Source: Acinetobacter nectaris CIP 110549 (GTDB taxonomy: Bacteria > Pseudomonadota > Gammaproteobacteria > Pseudomonadales > Moraxellaceae). From it: a stretch of DNA of 64,000 bases. The stretch is taken from contig NZ_KI530723.1 of NCBI RefSeq assembly GCF_000488215.1, positions 1-64,000 of the forward strand, written 5' to 3'. Shown here in pieces: positions 12,160-21,367 of this stretch. The position numbers and the translations under genes were made by a program. How positions within the stretch are numbered: the first letter of the stretch is position 1; each line of letters opens with the position of its first letter. A model generated the notes under the pieces. The model searched no databases. It saw only the letters and a list, made by a program, of their open reading frames with translations, and had not been told where the DNA came from.

Positions 12160-12281
12160 ATGATATAGCACAGTTGCTGTGCTATATCTCAGCCTTGAGT
12201 GAAACAGCTTATTGAGTAAATCTCCAGTCAATAAGTTTATACTGTATGGTCTTTCTTCTTTCTGAAGTTAGACCTTTTTTT
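12160..12281 (+). ncRNA. Putative small RNA downstream of polA
   Basis: The 188-base gap behind polA has no reading frame but has a clear RNA layout. A perfect 12-bp inverted repeat with a 3-base loop lies at 12162-12188 (GATATAGCACAG / CTGTGCTATATC), followed by about 60 unpaired-looking bases and a strong terminator at 12248-12281. The position directly behind polA is where Spot 42 (spf) lies in enterics and ErsA in Pseudomonas, so a small RNA would be syntenic. Only a weak -10 (TAGGAT, 12152-12157) is visible, so it could be an independent transcript or be processed from the polA 3' UTR. The 5' end is a guess. Confidence 0.5.
12248..12281 (+). terminator. Rho-independent terminator (polA / small RNA)
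   Basis: GGTCT pairs with AGACC, with an inner CTTC/GAAG stem separated by a TT/TT internal loop, followed by seven T residues. On the reverse strand no T-run follows, so it serves rightward transcription. Confidence 0.85.
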
Positions 12282-12283
12282 AT

Positions 12284-13300
12284 TTATACAAGCTGAATAA
12301 TATCGATCGTTGGTCTTACACGAAAACGGAATGGTACACCAACCATACCCGTACCCACAGTCACATAAACATCTGCATTTCTATGCCGATACAAACCACG
12401 CTTATGTCCTAAAATAGATGCCTTCTTCATCATATAATTCGTAAACCATGGCAATTCGACTTGCCCACCATGTGTATGCCCTGCAAGCATTAATGGCTTT
12501 ATCGGAAGCTGAGGTACCATTTCTACAGTATCAGGGTTATGTGAAAGAATAATCCATGGTTTATCTTGTGGTAAATCTGGCATGAAGCGCATCTCTGATT
12601 TACCAGCCCATAAATCACCAATACCAATGAGTCTAAACTGATCAAACTCAATGATTTTTCCTTCAATATCCATCACCTCATTATGATAAAGTGCATGACT
12701 TAGAAGCTGTTGAATTGGTGGCCCTGGGTATTCCTCATCATGATTGCCACAAACAGAGTAAACAGGTGCCTCAATATTTTTAAGAATATTTAACTCTTCT
12801 TTTAAACTACTTTCAGGCTCATATGTCCAATCGCCTGCAACAACAACAATGTCAGGTTTTTCAATATTAATTTTTTGAACAATTTTACGTAGCTGTGCCT
12901 CATGACCTGAAAATAACCCTATATGTAAATCTGCAATCAATGCAATTTTAAAAGGCTTCTTTTCATGTTTATCGTTATCGTCATTAAAAGCATACGTTGT
13001 ATGCTTAACACACAACCAGTTTGGCTCAATAAAGCGTGCATAAATTAATATACCAATTAGCACTATAGATATTAAAGCCGTTGCAATTGAAATACTACCT
13101 AGATAAAAAGTAGAAAACACCCATAATAGGAGTGGAAAAAGTAAATATGACTGATAAAAAACTGATAAATGTATAAAAGCTTTAAATGGATGAATTGTTT
13201 CTGTTTTTGCTTGGCTTCTCCAAGCCTGAATCACTGCCCATACAGCAACAATCACAAAAATAATATTCAAAAAATCATGAATTGAATTAGAATTCCACAT
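12284..13300 (-). CDS. Membrane-anchored calcineurin-like metallophosphoesterase
   Basis: The N-terminal third carries two to three membrane segments (about residues 8-26, 45-65, 70-90). The metallophosphoesterase domain follows from about 115, with all signature motifs: ADLHIG, GDWTYEP, GNHDEEYPG, SHNPD and AGHTHGGQ. This arrangement matches YkuE/UDP-2,3-diacylglucosamine-hydrolase-like membrane phosphoesterases, but the substrate cannot be told from sequence. At 338 aa it is complete. It is transcribed leftward, converging on the terminator behind polA, and divergent from the PLD lipoprotein gene 81 bases away. Confidence 0.85.
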   Translation of the reverse strand: MWNSNSIHDFLNIIFVIVAVWAVIQAWRSQAKTETIHPFKAFIHLSVFYQSYLLFPLLLWVFSTFYLGSISIATALISIVLIGILIYARFIEPNWLCVKHTTYAFNDDNDKHEKKPFKIALIADLHIGLFSGHEAQLRKIVQKINIEKPDIVVVAGDWTYEPESSLKEELNILKNIEAPVYSVCGNHDEEYPGPPIQQLLSHALYHNEVMDIEGKIIEFDQFRLIGIGDLWAGKSEMRFMPDLPQDKPWIILSHNPDTVEMVPQLPIKPLMLAGHTHGGQVELPWFTNYMMKKASILGHKRGLYRHRNADVYVTVGTGMVGVPFRFRVRPTIDIIQLV

Positions 13301-13381
13301 ATATACTCTCAGATCAGCTCACTTTAAGTGCTTTTCGCTATAATGAACAGACCCACTGATTAATAACTACTTACTGATATC

Positions 13382-15001
13382 ATGCCCAAACAAATAAAAA
13401 AATACTCAACCCATATCTGCCTATTCAAATCAAATCATATAAAAACAATGATTATGGGTTTAAGTATCTTATTTGGTCTCAATGCATGTAGCACCTTACC
13501 ACCACTCAAAGCAACACAGCCAACATATAGTCGTAGCTTTGATACATCAAATACCGCGTTGGCAAAACTTATAACACCACTACGTCAAGAAAACCCTGGT
13601 CTCACAGGCTATCATGTTTTATTTGACCCACTAGAAGCAATTGCTGCACGTTTAAGCCTCATCAATAAAGCACAGAAAACTTTAGATATTCAGTACTATA
13701 TTTGGGACAATGATAAAATAGGTGCACTCGCATTATACGATATTATTAAAGCTGCCGACCGCGGTGTTAAAGTTCGCTTACTCATAGATGACAATAATGC
13801 AAAAAAAATGGAAGGTATTTTTCTTGCGCTAGATCAGCACGTAAATATTCAAGTCAAACTTTATAATCCATATAAATACCGTAATTTTCGCCCTTTAGAT
13901 ATGCTACTCGATTTAAAAAGAATTAATCGTCGCATGCATATTAAAAGTTTCGTCGTAGATAACCAAATTGCTTTAATTGGTGGGCGAAACATGAGTAATC
14001 AATATTATTTTACAAGTGATACTTATCAGTTTTCAGATATTGATGTCATGCTTGTCGGACAATCGGTTGATAATATTTCTCATACTTTTGATGAATATTG
14101 GAATGATTCATATGCCTACCCTGTTCGGCAATTAGTTAATCCCCAACAACATAGCCTCAGGTATGACAGTTTAAAAAGTCAACTTACCAATTACTACAAA
14201 CAAGTCTCGGTACAAAACTATTTAAACCTTGCCAACCATTCTGATGATTTTGACTATTGGCTGCATAATGAATTAAATTTTGATTGGGTAAAGGCAGAGG
14301 TTGTAAGCGATGCGCCAAGTAAAATTCATGGTACAGCACAGCCCAATGAATATTTACAAACTCAACTTAGCCACTACCTCAAACAACCCAAAAAACATTT
14401 AGATATTGTATCTGCCTACTTTGTTCCTGAACAAAAAGGAACAGATATGCTAAGTAAAATGTCTAAAGAAGGCGTACAGGTACGTGTACTCACAAACTCA
14501 TTTAAAGCTAATGATGTTTGGCTTGTTCATGCTTTTTACTCTAAATATAGACAAGAACTACTCAAAAATGGTGTTCAACTCTATGAGTTTCTTCCTGTTC
14601 TAAACTATAAAGACCTTAAACCATATACAAGAAGCTTATCTAGAGAAGCAAAAATTAGTTTAAAAAGCTTAAGCCGTTCTAGCCTACATGCAAAGATGAT
14701 GGCAGTTGATGACCAAGTCTTTATAGGCTCATTTAATTTAGACCCTCGATCTGCCAAATTAAATTCTGAAATAGGGGTATTACTCAATAGCCCAACACTT
14801 GCAAATGAAATTCATGAAACCCTATCACAAAATATTGATGCCTATAGCTATCAACTCAAACTTACACCTGATAATAAAATTACATGGACAAAGCAAATAC
14901 CAACAGGTTCAATCATATTTACCAAAGAACCTAAAATGTCTTGGTGGCAGCATGATGGGCTTCAAATGATTTCATGGCTGCCAATAGAAGGCATGATGTA
15001 A
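13382..15001 (+). CDS. Phospholipase D-family lipoprotein (cardiolipin-synthase-like)
   Basis: The product (539 aa) has a signal sequence ending in the lipobox LNAC (Cys36) and two HKD-type motifs. The first reads HIKSFVVDNQIALIGGRN and the second HAKMMAVDDQVFIGSFNLDPRS, so both half-sites of a PLD fold are intact. Proteins of this type catalyse phosphatidyl transfer or hydrolysis, and many are annotated as cardiolipin synthases; a lipid anchor places this one outside the inner membrane. The ATG at 13382 has no obvious ribosome-binding site. A later ATG at 13448 would leave a very short signal sequence without basic residues, so I keep the first. It converges with the PlsC gene 8 bases away. 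Confidence 0.85.
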   Translation: MPKQIKKYSTHICLFKSNHIKTMIMGLSILFGLNACSTLPPLKATQPTYSRSFDTSNTALAKLITPLRQENPGLTGYHVLFDPLEAIAARLSLINKAQKTLDIQYYIWDNDKIGALALYDIIKAADRGVKVRLLIDDNNAKKMEGIFLALDQHVNIQVKLYNPYKYRNFRPLDMLLDLKRINRRMHIKSFVVDNQIALIGGRNMSNQYYFTSDTYQFSDIDVMLVGQSVDNISHTFDEYWNDSYAYPVRQLVNPQQHSLRYDSLKSQLTNYYKQVSVQNYLNLANHSDDFDYWLHNELNFDWVKAEVVSDAPSKIHGTAQPNEYLQTQLSHYLKQPKKHLDIVSAYFVPEQKGTDMLSKMSKEGVQVRVLTNSFKANDVWLVHAFYSKYRQELLKNGVQLYEFLPVLNYKDLKPYTRSLSREAKISLKSLSRSSLHAKMMAVDDQVFIGSFNLDPRSAKLNSEIGVLLNSPTLANEIHETLSQNIDAYSYQLKLTPDNKITWTKQIPTGSIIFTKEPKMSWWQHDGLQMISWLPIEGMM

Positions 15002-15008
15002 CATAGAA

Positions 15009-15821
15009 TTACTTTTTTAAGACCTGTTGATGTAAGTGTAAAAGTCCCTCTTTCATCACAACCTGCACTTTCTTTGTAAGCGTTTCAACAGTATGGCCTG
15101 CTACATCAATTTCAGGTAAAAACATCACATGTGCAGTAACTTTAGGCATTTCAACAACTTTTTTGAGATGCTCTGCAAGTGAAATTTTACCAACATAAGG
15201 TGTCGTTTTGTCTAGTGTTCCATCCTGATTCACATAACAAATAAGAGCAACTTGAATAGGTTTCTGCGCATCAACTGCTGCACCTAAAATACGACCATGA
15301 ATACGCTGAATATGTGTACCATCTGATGTCGTTGCTTCAGGAAAGAATAAAACAGGAACATCATTTTTTAAGAAATCGGTAATTTGCTCTTTAATTTTAG
15401 ATGAATCTCCAGAGCCTCTCTTAATAAAAAGTGTTCCTCCACTTTTCGCCAACTTTCCAAAAATTGGCCATTGTTCAATCTCTGCTTTTGCAAGAAAAAA
15501 TACGCGTGCACTTGAGCCTAAAACAGGAATATCTAACCAAGAAACATGATTACTTGCCCATAGTGCTGCATGATGCTGTTGTTCACCATGTACTTGTACA
15601 TCAACATTAAATACTTTGCACATTCTGCGACAGAACCATTGCACATACTGTGTATTTTCTGGGTTATTCGGTGACTTATAAAGCTGATTTTTATAAACAA
15701 CATAAAAGCCTTCACCGATTGCAGATACACCACTACCTATTTTTTTTGCATAATGGAATGCTTGCCCTAAACGTGACTTACTAGACTTTATTACTGTATT
15801 AATCTTTTGTTCCATAATCAT
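15009..15821 (-). CDS. 1-acyl-sn-glycerol-3-phosphate acyltransferase-like protein (PlsC family)
   Basis: PlsC-type enzymes transfer an acyl chain to lysophosphatidic acid or related lipids at the inner membrane. The HX4D motif is present (NHVSWLDIP), as are the FIKRG and FFPEATTSDG acceptor-binding motifs. Length is 270 aa. Several PlsC paralogues occur in Acinetobacter, so this may not be the main PlsC; some act on ornithine lipids or lysophospholipids. The neighbouring convergent PLD lipoprotein also acts on phospholipids, but the genes do not share a transcript. Confidence 0.85.
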   Translation of the reverse strand: MIMEQKINTVIKSSKSRLGQAFHYAKKIGSGVSAIGEGFYVVYKNQLYKSPNNPENTQYVQWFCRRMCKVFNVDVQVHGEQQHHAALWASNHVSWLDIPVLGSSARVFFLAKAEIEQWPIFGKLAKSGGTLFIKRGSGDSSKIKEQITDFLKNDVPVLFFPEATTSDGTHIQRIHGRILGAAVDAQKPIQVALICYVNQDGTLDKTTPYVGKISLAEHLKKVVEMPKVTAHVMFLPEIDVAGHTVETLTKKVQVVMKEGLLHLHQQVLKK

Positions 15822-16206
15822 CGTTAACTATTCATAAAATCTAAGCCATTATAAAGTACAGATGGTCTACACTGTAAAAAACTTAGTCCTGTCATCTAAG
15901 AAATCGAATAAAGCTATTATATTTTACAATTTCATTTATTTTACCAATTGAAATAAAATTATCCTATAAAATTCAGGAGACATGGGCAATGAATACAATC
16001 AATCAAGCAGAGTTTAAAACTAAACCTAAACAAGCATTTTATCAACTTAGAATTATTGCAGGCTGTTCAATCTTATATTTTGGTTCATTTCTACTGGTAT
16101 GTAAGTTTTTTTCATCAGTCTTGTAAGTACGTTCTGAATGATGCTAATGTTACATTCACATGTCAAAAACATTGTCATTAAACTCATTTCGTAGGTAATT
16201 ATATAA
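15822..16206. other. Divergent gap between plsC-like gene and hflX
   Basis: This AT-rich 385-base stretch contains a plausible 45-codon reading frame at 15989-16126 and a TATAAA box at 15964-15969. No RNA gene or repeat is evident. hfq, often found upstream of hflX in other proteobacteria, is not here. Confidence 0.6.
15989..16126 (+). CDS. Small putative membrane protein, 45 aa
   Basis: This short frame begins with ATG preceded by CAGGAGAC about 10 bases upstream, a good ribosome-binding site, although an 11-codon frame starting at 15982 competes for the same site. The product has a basic N-terminal third (KTKPKQAFYQ) and one hydrophobic segment at about residues 21-43. It lies 80 bases upstream of hflX in the same direction and may be co-transcribed with it. 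I do not recognise the family. Confidence 0.45.
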   Translation: MNTINQAEFKTKPKQAFYQLRIIAGCSILYFGSFLLVCKFFSSVL

Positions 16207-17541
16207 GTGGAATATTTTGATCGTCATCAAGGCGGTGAGCGCGCCATACTCGTCCATGTAACAGTACAAATGCTTAGAGATCTTGATGCCGAGGAATTTC
16301 AGTTACTTGCCAAGTCAGCAGGTGCTGACATTCTAGAAAATGTGACTGCCCAACGTCAAAGACCCGACCCCAAGCTATTTATTGGCTCAGGTAAAGCTGA
16401 AGAATTGGCAGCACTTGTTGAAGAGCGAGAAGCTGAGCTTGTCATTTTCGATCATTCACTTTCACCGGGACAAGAACGCAACCTAGAAAAAATCTTGAAA
16501 TGCCGTGTCATTGACCGCACAGGACTTATTCTAGACATCTTTGCACAGCGTGCACGTACCCATGAAGGTAAATTACAAGTTGAACTCGCTCAACTTGAGC
16601 ACCTCTCTACCCGTTTAGTACGTGGTTGGACTCACTTAGAACGTCAAAAAGGTGGTATTGGTTTACGTGGTCCGGGTGAATCACAACTTGAAACCGATAG
16701 ACGGCTGTTACGTGTAAGAATGGGACAGCTTAAAGATAAACTTGAAAAAGTAAGACAAACTCGTATTCAAGGTCGAGCTGCACGCCAGAAAGCGGCTATC
16801 CCAACTGTATCGTTAGTGGGTTATACCAATGCAGGAAAGTCGACACTGTTTAATATTCTTGCAAACAGCGAGGTTTATGCAGCCGACCAACTCTTTGCAA
16901 CCTTAGACCCAACACTACGCCGTTTAAACTGGGATGGTATTGGCTCATTGGTTCTTGCAGATACCGTTGGATTTGTAAGAGACCTTCCCCATTCATTGGT
17001 TGAATCATTTAAAGCAACATTAGAAGAAACGCTAGAAGCTACACTTTTACTCCATGTTATCGACAGCAGTAGTCCTGACATGATGGAGCAAATTGATGCG
17101 GTAGAAGATGTTTTAAAAGAGATTGGTGCAGATGTACCTATTCTTAGGGTATATAACAAAATTGACCAATCTGGTGAAGAGGCAAAAATTATTTATGCTT
17201 CACCAAATATACCAGAGCGTGTCTATGTCTCTGCACATACACAACAAGGCTTAGACTTGTTAAAACAAGCTGTGCAAGAAAGCCTTTTAGGACAAATTCA
17301 AAGCTTTGAACTCATTCTAAAGCCCGCTTACGGTAAGCTACGTACAGCACTCTATAACTTAAATGTTATACAATCTGAAGACTACAACGACAGTGGTGAT
17401 TTACTGCTTAAAGTCATCATTGCGCCCAATAAGCTTGAGCAGACCATTAAACAATTGCACTTACCTATTGATGAAATCTTAGGTCAAGCTGCACAACAGT
17501 TTAAACGTCCATTAGAAGCTTTTGAGCTTGAACATCATTAA
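16207..17541 (+). CDS. hflX: Ribosome-associated GTPase HflX
   Basis: HflX splits stalled or stress-arrested 70S ribosomes. The N-terminal HflX domain and linker (about residues 1-195, including IGSGKAEEL and the glycine-rich GGIGLRGPGESQLETDRR) precede the GTPase domain, with P-loop GYTNAGKST (about 205-213), FATLDPT, DTVGFVRDLP and NKID. Length (444 aa) is close to E. coli HflX (426). The start is GTG at 16207; its ribosome-binding site is weak. It ends at a bidirectional terminator shared with apaH. Confidence 0.97.
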   Translation: MEYFDRHQGGERAILVHVTVQMLRDLDAEEFQLLAKSAGADILENVTAQRQRPDPKLFIGSGKAEELAALVEEREAELVIFDHSLSPGQERNLEKILKCRVIDRTGLILDIFAQRARTHEGKLQVELAQLEHLSTRLVRGWTHLERQKGGIGLRGPGESQLETDRRLLRVRMGQLKDKLEKVRQTRIQGRAARQKAAIPTVSLVGYTNAGKSTLFNILANSEVYAADQLFATLDPTLRRLNWDGIGSLVLADTVGFVRDLPHSLVESFKATLEETLEATLLLHVIDSSSPDMMEQIDAVEDVLKEIGADVPILRVYNKIDQSGEEAKIIYASPNIPERVYVSAHTQQGLDLLKQAVQESLLGQIQSFELILKPAYGKLRTALYNLNVIQSEDYNDSGDLLLKVIIAPNKLEQTIKQLHLPIDEILGQAAQQFKRPLEAFELEHH

Positions 17542-17542
17542 T

Positions 17543-17571
17543 AAAAAAGAGGAGTAATCTCCTCTTTTTTA
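17543..17571. terminator. Bidirectional terminator between hflX and apaH
   Basis: AGAGGAG pairs with CTCCTCT around a TAAT loop, flanked by A-run and T-run so it can work in both directions. It overlaps the apaH stop codon at 17569. Confidence 0.9.
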
Positions 17572-18414
17572 TTCTATAGGATTATCTACTTTAAATTTTT
17601 TCTGATCTTCTAAACGATAAGCAATCATTTGCCCACCCCATACACAACCACCATCTACATTATGAACCATCTTATGATGGGTCTTACCCTCTAATGCAGC
17701 CCAATGACCAAAGAAAATTTGATGCGTTTTTTCTACTTTCCCTTGAATATGAAACCATGGGGCAAAACCTTTAGGCATTGGGTCTGTTAAACCCTCTTTA
17801 AAATGAAACTCTAACTGCCCATCAGTTCCAATCAAACGCATTCGGGTAAGGTAGTTCACAATCACTCTTAAACGTGCATAGCCTGTTAATTCATCTGACC
17901 ATGTATCTGGCTGATTCGAATACATTTCTTTTAAAAATAAATCTAATTTATTCAAATCTTTATGATGAAGTAATTGTTCAACTTCCAAAGCATATTTTTG
18001 TACTTGTTCTATATCCCAAATATGTGGAATACCTGCATGTGTCATTACTGACTTGTTATTCAGCACTAAATACAAAGGCTGATTCCTCAACCAATCAATC
18101 AACTCAGCACAATCATCTGCTGCTAAAATAGCATCGATATAGTCTTTGCTTTTTGCTTTTTTAATACCGCGTGCACATGCAATTAATGTTAAGTCATGGT
18201 TACCTAGTACTGTTGCTGCACAGCCTGTTTCAACCATTTTTTTTATAAAACGAAGCGTCTCTAGAGAGTTTTCACCACGTGCAACAAGATCACCTGCAAA
18301 CCAAATGAAATCTTTTTTTTCATCAAATTGAATCGTTTGCAATAAGTTCTTTAATGCACTAAAACACCCTTGAACATCACCAATAACATAATGAAAACGC
18401 TTCGTTTTACTCAT
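17569..18414 (-). CDS. apaH: Symmetrical bis(5'-nucleosyl)-tetraphosphatase (Ap4A hydrolase)
   Basis: ApaH splits diadenosine tetraphosphate to two ADP and also removes Np4 caps from RNA. Metallophosphoesterase motifs are present: IGDVQGC, FAGDLVARGENS, LGNHDL, MTHAGIP and FFGHWAALEG. The start was set at ATG 18414 (MSKTKRFHY), giving 281 aa against 280 in E. coli; the open frame extends 14 codons upstream into ksgA without family support. It begins one base after the ksgA stop, so ksgA and apaH form an operon with the order also seen in enterics. Confidence 0.95.
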   Translation of the reverse strand: MSKTKRFHYVIGDVQGCFSALKNLLQTIQFDEKKDFIWFAGDLVARGENSLETLRFIKKMVETGCAATVLGNHDLTLIACARGIKKAKSKDYIDAILAADDCAELIDWLRNQPLYLVLNNKSVMTHAGIPHIWDIEQVQKYALEVEQLLHHKDLNKLDLFLKEMYSNQPDTWSDELTGYARLRVIVNYLTRMRLIGTDGQLEFHFKEGLTDPMPKGFAPWFHIQGKVEKTHQIFFGHWAALEGKTHHKMVHNVDGGCVWGGQMIAYRLEDQKKFKVDNPIE

Positions 18415-18415
18415 C

Positions 18416-19228
18416 TTATGCCACCGTGTGATCAGCCAATGCAACAAACTCTGCAAGAGTCAAAGTTTCAGGACGCGCCATAGGATTAATACCTACTTTT
18501 TCAAAAGCATCATCACTTAACATGCCTTTTAAACTATTTCGCAAAGTTTTACGACGTTGCGTAAATACATGGCTCACCAGTCTTGAAAGCGCTTTTTCAT
18601 CTTTTGCAATAATGGGTTTCTGAGCATAAGGCTCTAAACGAAATACAGCACTTGTTACTTTTGGCGGTGGGTTAAATGAACCCGCAGGCACTTCAAACAA
18701 AAAAGTTGCTGAACAATAATACTGAATCATCACAGACAAACGACCATACTCTTTTGTATTTGGTTTTGCTGTAATACGATCAACCACTTCCTTCTGCAGC
18801 ATAAAGTGCATATCTTTGACTTTACCACCGAACTCCAAGAGGTGGAAAAGTAGTGGTGTAGAAATATTATATGGAAGGTTACCTACAATACGTAATGGCT
18901 TATCATCTTTTAAAAGTTGATTAAAATCATATTTCAAAGCATCTGCTTCTACTATTGTTAAGCGTTCAGGATATGGAACACGCTCAGGCAATCCAGCAGC
19001 CAAATCTCTGTCTAATTCAACAACAGTCAGTGCATCACACTCACCAATAAGTGGCGAGGTAAGCGCAGCTAAACCAGGACCAATTTCTACAAGGTTATCG
19101 CCTGTTCGTGGGTTCACGGCACGAACAATTTTCGCAATTACACGTTGATCATGTAAGAAGTTTTGCCCAAAACGCTTACGTGCCTTATGCCCCTCTTCTT
19201 TTGGGTTTAAGGCATTAATTTGATACAT
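18416..19228 (-). CDS. rsmA: 16S rRNA (adenine1518/1519-N6)-dimethyltransferase
   Basis: RsmA (KsgA) dimethylates two adjacent adenines in the 3'-terminal hairpin of 16S rRNA late in 30S assembly. The SAM-binding core reads FGQNFLHD, VEIGPGLAALT and VELDRDL, and the catalytic motif is NLPYNIS. The C-terminal helical domain with VFTQRRKTLRNSLKG completes 270 aa, the usual length. It sits 17 bases behind pdxA and one base before apaH, the conserved pdxA-ksgA-apaH arrangement. Confidence 0.97.
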   Translation of the reverse strand: MYQINALNPKEEGHKARKRFGQNFLHDQRVIAKIVRAVNPRTGDNLVEIGPGLAALTSPLIGECDALTVVELDRDLAAGLPERVPYPERLTIVEADALKYDFNQLLKDDKPLRIVGNLPYNISTPLLFHLLEFGGKVKDMHFMLQKEVVDRITAKPNTKEYGRLSVMIQYYCSATFLFEVPAGSFNPPPKVTSAVFRLEPYAQKPIIAKDEKALSRLVSHVFTQRRKTLRNSLKGMLSDDAFEKVGINPMARPETLTLAEFVALADHTVA

Positions 19229-19245
19229 ACACTCATTCCGACAAA

Positions 19246-20229
19246 TTATTTTGAAGATGCTAACTGTAAAGCAAGGTCTACAGCTACATGTAAACTCGAA
19301 GCTTTTGCCTGACCTGTGCCTGCCAATGTCAGTGCAGTACCATGGTCAACAGAAGTACGAATAAAAGGAAGCCCTAACGTAATATTAATCGCTTCACCAA
19401 AACCTTGTGATTTTAACACAGGTAAGCCTTGATCATGGTACATTGCCAAAACAGCATCTGCATTTTTTAAGTGTGATGGTGTAAATAATGTATCTGCAGG
19501 CAAAGTTAAGCTAATTTTTTCACCTTTTTCTTGATAGCTTTTTAATACAGGATCAATCACCTCAATTTCTTCTGTACCCAGATATCCTCCCTCTCCTGCA
19601 TGTGGATTTAAGCCACAAACCAAAATACGAGGCGCATTAATTTTGAATTTTTCTTTTAAATCTTGAATTAAAATATCAATTACTTGCGTTAAACGTGTGG
19701 CTGTAATGGCACTTGCAACATCTTTTAAAGGTAAGTGTGTCGTCACCAATGCCACTCTAAGTTGTTTAGTTGCAAGCATCATCACAACACGCTCAACACC
19801 TGCTATTTCTTGGTAGTATTCCGTATGCCCACTAAACACAATACCTGCATCATTAATCACAGATTTTTGAACTGGGGCTGTTGCAACACCAACACTCTTT
19901 TTCTCTAGTGCATATACTGCTGAGCGTTTCAGTTGCTCTATGACATATGCCGCATTCTTAGGATTTAACTGTCCATCAACCACAGGCTCTGTGAGTGCGA
20001 TATGTTCAACATATAGTTCATTTTCTTCAGATGGGCTTGTTTGACCCACATATAAAGTGAGTTTGACATTTATATTGAGTTTTTCAGCACGCGCTTCTAA
20101 CAAGAAAATATCTGCAAATACAACCACTGGTCGCTCATCTATACGTTTTGCTAACGTAAGGCAAATATCAGGGCCTATTCCCGCAGGCTCACCACTCGTG
20201 ACATATAATGGTTTTAGATGATTATTCAC
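19246..20229 (-). CDS. pdxA: 4-hydroxythreonine-4-phosphate dehydrogenase
   Basis: PdxA oxidises 4-phosphohydroxy-L-threonine in the DXP-dependent pyridoxal phosphate pathway, which also uses the product of dxs found downstream in this window. The family start motif TSGEPAGIGPD is present, with metal-binding histidines in SGHTEYYQE, THLPLKDV and MYHDQGLPVLK. I chose GTG at 20229 (327 aa; E. coli 329) because GGGAG lies about 10 bases upstream and a TATAAT box at 20267-20272 would start the RNA at about 20260, leaving no room to translate from the ATG at 20259. Confidence 0.95.
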   Translation of the reverse strand: MNNHLKPLYVTSGEPAGIGPDICLTLAKRIDERPVVVFADIFLLEARAEKLNINVKLTLYVGQTSPSEENELYVEHIALTEPVVDGQLNPKNAAYVIEQLKRSAVYALEKKSVGVATAPVQKSVINDAGIVFSGHTEYYQEIAGVERVVMMLATKQLRVALVTTHLPLKDVASAITATRLTQVIDILIQDLKEKFKINAPRILVCGLNPHAGEGGYLGTEEIEVIDPVLKSYQEKGEKISLTLPADTLFTPSHLKNADAVLAMYHDQGLPVLKSQGFGEAINITLGLPFIRTSVDHGTALTLAGTGQAKASSLHVAVDLALQLASSK

Positions 20230-20266
20230 CTGCTTCGAACTCCCAATATTGATATACATTTACCAT

Positions 20267-20272
20267 ATTATA
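20267..20272 (-). promoter_or_regulatory. -10 box of pdxA-ksgA-apaH operon
   Basis: A perfect TATAAT lies on the reverse strand with no good -35 at the usual spacing. Its position decides between two possible pdxA starts. Confidence 0.5.
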
Positions 20273-20344
20273 CGAAGATATTATTTTCAATAAATTGACC
20301 TATGAATTTATATAAATAAAACTCAAGTTTTTTGTTCAAATAAC

Positions 20345-20373
20345 TTTCTAAAAAACTTTACTTCGGGTAGAAT
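20345..20373 (+). promoter_or_regulatory. Candidate promoter of rplM-rpsI
   Basis: TTTCTA (20345-20350), a 17-base spacer and TAGAAT (20368-20373) form a plausible sigma-70 promoter. The start near 20380 leaves a leader of about 110 bases before rplM; L13 operons often have regulated leaders. Confidence 0.4.
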
Positions 20374-20489
20374 ATGCGCTCAATTTTATATTGATGATGT
20401 TGTCGATCTAGACTGTTTCATATAGAATCGCGACTCTTTTTCGTTTGGACACTTTCACGTTCAAACCAACTATAATAGGTATGTAGTAG

Positions 20490-20918
20490 ATGAAAACTCT
20501 CAGCGCAAAGCCTGCTGAAACGCAACACGACTGGTTCGTTGTTGATGCTTCTGGCAAAACTCTTGGTCGTTTAGCGACTGAAATCGCTCGTCGTTTACGC
20601 GGTAAGCACAAAACTTCTTATACTCCTCACGTTGACACAGGCGATTACATCGTTGTAATTAACGCTGAACAAGTTCAAGTAACTGGTAAGAAGTCTTTAA
20701 ACAAGAAATACTATCGCCACACTGAATTCCCAGGCGGTTTAAAAGAAACTAATTTTGAAAAATTAGTTGCTCACAAACCTGAAGAAATCTTCCAACGCGC
20801 TGTTAAAGGCATGTTGCCAAAAGGCCCTCTTGGTTATGCAATGATCAAGAAGATGAAAGTGTACGCTGGTAGCGAGCATCCTCATACTGCTCAACAGCCA
20901 CAAGTTTTGGACATCTAA
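20490..20918 (+). CDS. rplM: 50S ribosomal protein L13
   Basis: This 142-aa protein matches L13 throughout ([50 protein letters not shown]). E. coli L13 is also 142 aa. L13 binds early to domain II of 23S rRNA during 50S assembly. It is followed after 12 bases by rpsI, the universal pair. Codon use is strongly biased to favoured codons (CGT, GGT, AAC), as expected for a highly expressed gene. Confidence 0.99.
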   Translation: MKTLSAKPAETQHDWFVVDASGKTLGRLATEIARRLRGKHKTSYTPHVDTGDYIVVINAEQVQVTGKKSLNKKYYRHTEFPGGLKETNFEKLVAHKPEEIFQRAVKGMLPKGPLGYAMIKKMKVYAGSEHPHTAQQPQVLDI

Positions 20919-20930
20919 GGGATACAGCAC

Positions 20931-21317
20931 ATGGCTACAAACTATGGTACAGGTCGCCGTAAGACCGCAACTTCACGTGTTTTCCTATCTGCTGGTACAG
21001 GGAAAATCGTTATTAACAACCGTTCAATCGAACAGTATTTCGGTCGCGAAACAGCACGTATGGTTGTTCGTCAACCATTAGAGCTTTTAGAAGCTACTGA
21101 GAAATATGACCTTTACATCACTGTTAAAGGTGGTGGTATTGGTGGTCAAGCTGGTGCGATCCGTCACGGTATCACTCGCGCACTTATCGCTTCTGACGAA
21201 TCTTTAAAATCTGCTCTTCGTCAAGCTGGTTTCGTTACTCGTGATGCTCGTGAAGTTGAACGTAAGAAACTTGGCTTACGTAAAGCTCGTAAGCGTCCTC
21301 AATTCTCTAAACGTTAA
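20931..21317 (+). CDS. rpsI: 30S ribosomal protein S9
   Basis: This 128-aa protein is S9, with the N-terminal [14 protein letters not shown] and the basic C-terminal tail ending [11 protein letters not shown]; the terminal KR reaches the P-site tRNA. It is the second gene of the rplM operon and is followed by a strong terminator at 21341-21367. Confidence 0.99.
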   Translation: MATNYGTGRRKTATSRVFLSAGTGKIVINNRSIEQYFGRETARMVVRQPLELLEATEKYDLYITVKGGGIGGQAGAIRHGITRALIASDESLKSALRQAGFVTRDAREVERKKLGLRKARKRPQFSKR

Positions 21318-21340
21318 TTCGTTTACGAATTGGACAAAAA

Positions 21341-21367
21341 ACCTCGGATTTTCCGAGGTTTTTTTAT
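21341..21367 (+). terminator. Rho-independent terminator of rplM-rpsI
   Basis: ACCTCGG pairs with CCGAGGT around a short loop, followed by seven T residues. Confidence 0.93.
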
